Shown here: positions 6,102-8,209 of the stretch, piece after piece
Layout: every line of letters begins with the position of its first letter
Position numbering within the stretch: position 1 is the first letter of the stretch
From: Flavobacteriaceae bacterium
Lineage (GTDB): Bacteria; Bacteroidota; Bacteroidia; Flavobacteriales; Flavobacteriaceae
Assembly: GCA_947377425.1 (NCBI GenBank)
Contig: CANCFZ010000107.1
Coordinates: 1-8,209, forward strand
Direction: 5' to 3'
Length of the DNA stretch: 8,209 nucleotides
The notes under the pieces: generated by a model
What the model was told of the DNA's origin: nothing
Seen by the model: the letters and a program-made list of their open reading frames with translations, nothing else
Databases searched by the model: none
Translations under genes and position numbers: made by a program

Positions 6102-7490
6102 TTATTGTTTTTTAGCTATTTGTGCCATTAATTCTGCTTCGGCAACTAATTTACCGTTTGCATAAGCATTGGCTTGCATGTGACAAATACCTCTACGAAT
6201 AGGTGAAATTAAATCACATTTGAATATTAAAGTATCTCCTGGCAACACTTTGTGTTTGAACTTAACATTATCAATTTTCATAAAATAAGTCAAGTAATTT
6301 TCAGGATCAGGAACGGTACTTAAAACCAAAATTCCACCCGATTGTGCCATTGCTTCTACGATAAGAACTCCTGGCATTACTGGTGCATCTGGAAAATGTC
6401 CTACAAAGAAGTTTTCATTCATGGTCACATTTTTCATTCCAACCACATGCGTACTTGACATTTCGATGATTCTATCAATCAATAAAAATGGAGGTCGGTG
6501 TGGTAAAATATTCATAATTTGATGAATATCCATTAATGGAGGCAAGTTCAAATCATAAACCGGAATTTGATTCTTTTGCTCAATCTTAATGATTTTAGAA
6601 AGTTTTTTTGCAAATTGTGTGTTTACATAATGCCCAGGTTTATTGGCTATAACTTTTCCTTTAATTCTTATTCCAACAAGTGCTAAATCACCAATTACAT
6701 CAAGTAATTTGTGACGTGCCGCTTCGTTTGGATAATGTAATGTTAGGTTATCTAAAATTCCATTTTCTTTAACTGAAATATGCTCTTTTCCGAATGCTTT
6801 TTTCAAATTTTCCATTGTTGATGGAGAAATTTCTTTATCTACATAAACAATAGCATTGTTTAAATCGCCACCTTTTATCAAACCGTTGTCTAATAAAGTT
6901 TCTAATTCATGCAAGAAACTGAATGTTCTTGCATCAGCAATTTCGGTTTTAAAATCGGCAATATTTTTTAATGTAGCATTTTGGGTTCCTAATACTTTAG
7001 TTCCAAAGTCAACCATTGCAGTCACTTGATAATCTTCAGAAGGCATGATGATAATTTCGCTTCCTGTAGCTTCATCTGTAAATGAAATAACTTCTTTTAC
7101 AACGTAGTATTTACGTTCAGCATCTTGTTCTTCAACACCAACTTTTTCAATAGCTTCTACGAAAAATTTTGATGAACCGTCCATAATTGGTGGTTCCGAT
7201 TCGTTTAGTTCGATAATTACATTATCAACATCAAGACCAACAAAAGCAGCTAAAACATGCTCTGAAGTTTGAATTTTAACGCCTAGTTTTTCTAAATTAG
7301 TTCCTCGTTGTGTGTTGACAACATAATTTGCATCAGCTTCAATAATAGGACTGCCTTCTAAATCAACTCTTACAAAAGTAAATCCGTTGTTTATGGGTGC
7401 TGGTTTAAAAGTCATTTTAACTTCTTTACCTGTGTGTAATCCTACTCCTGTTAGTGAAATTTCACTTTTGATGGTTTTTTGCTTAACCAT
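6102..7490 (-). CDS. lpxC/fabZ: Bifunctional LpxC-FabZ fusion: UDP-3-O-acyl-GlcNAc deacetylase / 3-hydroxyacyl-ACP dehydratase
   Basis: One 462-residue cytoplasmic protein with two enzymes. The N-terminal LpxC part (about 1-303) performs the committed zinc-dependent deacetylation in lipid A synthesis: LTGVGLHTG (13-21), TSEHVLAA with Glu77 and zinc ligand His78, PIMDGSS (101-107), ARHKLLDVIGDLALVG with zinc ligands His260 and Asp264, and the catalytic His287 in KPGHYVN. After a short linker, the FabZ part (about 318-462) is a hot-dog-fold dehydratase of fatty acid elongation: ILPHRPPFLLIDR (328-340), GHFPDAPVMPGVLIVEAMAQ with catalytic His365 and Glu379, and a normal end. All key residues of both halves are present, so both should be active. 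Such fusions are characteristic of Bacteroidota and relatives. It begins 26 bases after the lpxD stop and precedes lpxA. The reading frame is continuous, so this is a real fusion and not two genes run together by error. Confidence 0.97.
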   Translation of the reverse strand: MVKQKTIKSEISLTGVGLHTGKEVKMTFKPAPINNGFTFVRVDLEGSPIIEADANYVVNTQRGTNLEKLGVKIQTSEHVLAAFVGLDVDNVIIELNESEPPIMDGSSKFFVEAIEKVGVEEQDAERKYYVVKEVISFTDEATGSEIIIMPSEDYQVTAMVDFGTKVLGTQNATLKNIADFKTEIADARTFSFLHELETLLDNGLIKGGDLNNAIVYVDKEISPSTMENLKKAFGKEHISVKENGILDNLTLHYPNEAARHKLLDVIGDLALVGIRIKGKVIANKPGHYVNTQFAKKLSKIIKIEQKNQIPVYDLNLPPLMDIHQIMNILPHRPPFLLIDRIIEMSSTHVVGMKNVTMNENFFVGHFPDAPVMPGVLIVEAMAQSGGILVLSTVPDPENYLTYFMKIDNVKFKHKVLPGDTLIFKCDLISPIRRGICHMQANAYANGKLVAEAELMAQIAKKQ

Positions 7491-7516
7491 AATATTTAAT
7501 CTAGTTTATTTGTTTT

Positions 7517-8209
7517 CTATTCTATTTTCTTTTTCAATGCATCCAAATCAGCCACTATTTTTGGTAAGTTTCTAAAATGAACGTATGATTTGCTAAAATC
7601 TCCATAATTAAAAGCTGGTGAACCTTGAATAATTTCGCCATCTTTAATATTTTTGCCAATACCTGATTGGGCTTGAACTCTAACATTATCACCAATTGTT
7701 AAATGTCCTGCGATGCCAACTTGTCCGCCAATCATACAGTTTTTACCAATTTTGGTTGAACCTGCAACTCCTGTTTGAGCTGCTATAACTGTGTTTTCTC
7801 CAATTTCAACATTGTGAGCAATCTGAATTTGATTATCCAACTTCACACCTTTTCTAATGATTGTTGAACCCATTGTGGCTCTATCAATTGTGGTGCAAGA
7901 ACCTACTTCTACATCATCTTCCAAAATTACATTGCCAATTTGTGGAATTTTACTGTACGTTCCGTCATCATGTGGCGCAAATCCAAATCCATCAGAACCT
8001 ACAATAGTTCCCGAATGAATTACACAATTGTTTCCAATTTCGGTTTCAGAATAAACTCTAACACCTGCAAAGAAAATACAATTATCACCAATAGTTACAT
8101 TATCGCCAATAAAAGTGTTTGGATATATTTTTACGTTGTTGCCAATCGTTACATTTTTACCAACATAACAAAAGCTTCCCAAATATAAATCGGTTCCATA
8201 AGTAACATT
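7517..8209 (-). CDS. lpxD: UDP-3-O-(3-hydroxyacyl)glucosamine N-acyltransferase LpxD (N-terminus cut by window edge)
   Basis: Third acylation-pathway enzyme of lipid A: adds a second 3-hydroxyacyl chain to the 2-amino group of UDP-3-O-acyl-glucosamine. The frame is open from the right edge; 230 codons are visible, beginning NVTYGTDLYLG, all hexapeptide beta-helix plus C-terminal helix. The roughly 100-residue N-terminal UDP-binding domain and the true start lie outside the window (family length about 330-345). The canonical motifs are intact: GSDGFGFAP, GSCTTIDRA, LDNQIQIAHNVEIG with the catalytic His (visible residue 132), AAQTGVAGS, and GQVGIAGHLTIG with the second conserved His (visible residue 169), 37 residues on, as in E. 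coli His239 and His276. The C-terminus is a lysine-rich helix (ending LDALKKKIE). It stands first of the visible lipid A genes, upstream of lpxC-fabZ. A TTG at 8182-8180 is an internal Leu codon, not a start. Confidence 0.95.
   Translation of the reverse strand, partial: NVTYGTDLYLGSFCYVGKNVTIGNNVKIYPNTFIGDNVTIGDNCIFFAGVRVYSETEIGNNCVIHSGTIVGSDGFGFAPHDDGTYSKIPQIGNVILEDDVEVGSCTTIDRATMGSTIIRKGVKLDNQIQIAHNVEIGENTVIAAQTGVAGSTKIGKNCMIGGQVGIAGHLTIGDNVRVQAQSGIGKNIKDGEIIQGSPAFNYGDFSKSYVHFRNLPKIVADLDALKKKIE

Noticed and set aside
2263..7490. Diprolyl motifs (SEPPI, LPPL, RPPF, VPPY, VPPA) as a reason for efp being in this cluster.
   Set aside because: These motifs are conserved in the same families in organisms whose efp is elsewhere, so they do not explain the linkage.
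8180..8182. TTG as the start of lpxD.
   Set aside because: The frame stays open to the window edge with LpxD-like residues (NVTYGTDLY) upstream, and the N-terminal domain would be missing; this TTG encodes an internal Leu.
7387..8188. Plus-strand open frames opposite the lpxC start (7387-7575) and lpxD (7940-8188).
   Set aside because: Antisense shadows with no start context or domain.

Overview
The window looks like chromosomal DNA of a member of the Flavobacteriaceae (Bacteroidota), most likely Flavobacterium or a close relative. The evidence is the strong A/T richness, the fused lpxC-fabZ gene, the order lpxD / lpxC-fabZ / lpxA / efp, Bacteroidota-type promoter elements (TAnnTTTG), and the lack of a clear Shine-Dalgarno sequence in front of almost every start codon. 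Genus placement is inference.

Layout. Positions 1-722 (minus) hold fabG, cut by the left edge about eight codons before its expected end. It has a well-formed promoter at 755-783. Positions 944-2131 (plus) hold a lone lipoprotein diheme cytochrome c peroxidase of the MauG/CcpA superfamily, the only plus-strand gene. An 18-bp perfect hairpin at 2204-2243 separates it from the convergent minus-strand block. That block, read in the direction of transcription from the right edge, is: lpxD (N-terminus cut off), lpxC-fabZ fusion, lpxA, efp, a second and divergent LpxD-like acyltransferase, a small NTF2/SnoaL-like protein overlapping it by one base, and sucD, which seems to have its own -7 element.

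How the genes work together. LpxA, the LpxC half of the fusion and LpxD carry out the first three acyl/deacyl steps of lipid A synthesis (O-acylation, deacetylation, N-acylation of UDP-GlcNAc). The FabZ half of the fusion and FabG belong to fatty acid elongation. FabG makes the 3-hydroxyacyl-ACP that LpxA and LpxD consume, and FabZ dehydrates the same intermediate. EF-P is a translation factor riding in the operon, and SucD is the alpha subunit of the TCA enzyme succinyl-CoA synthetase.

Most of this is ordinary, well-conserved flavobacterial housekeeping DNA; I see no mobile element, CRISPR array, defence system or RNA gene. The points worth a second look are: the second LpxD-like protein, which keeps one active-site His but has Gly where the second should be, and is coupled to an uncharacterised NTF2-like protein; the possible surface-export signal and MauG-like Tyr of the peroxidase; and short A/T-rich tandem repeats in three gaps of the minus-strand block, one lying where the -33 element of sucD should be.
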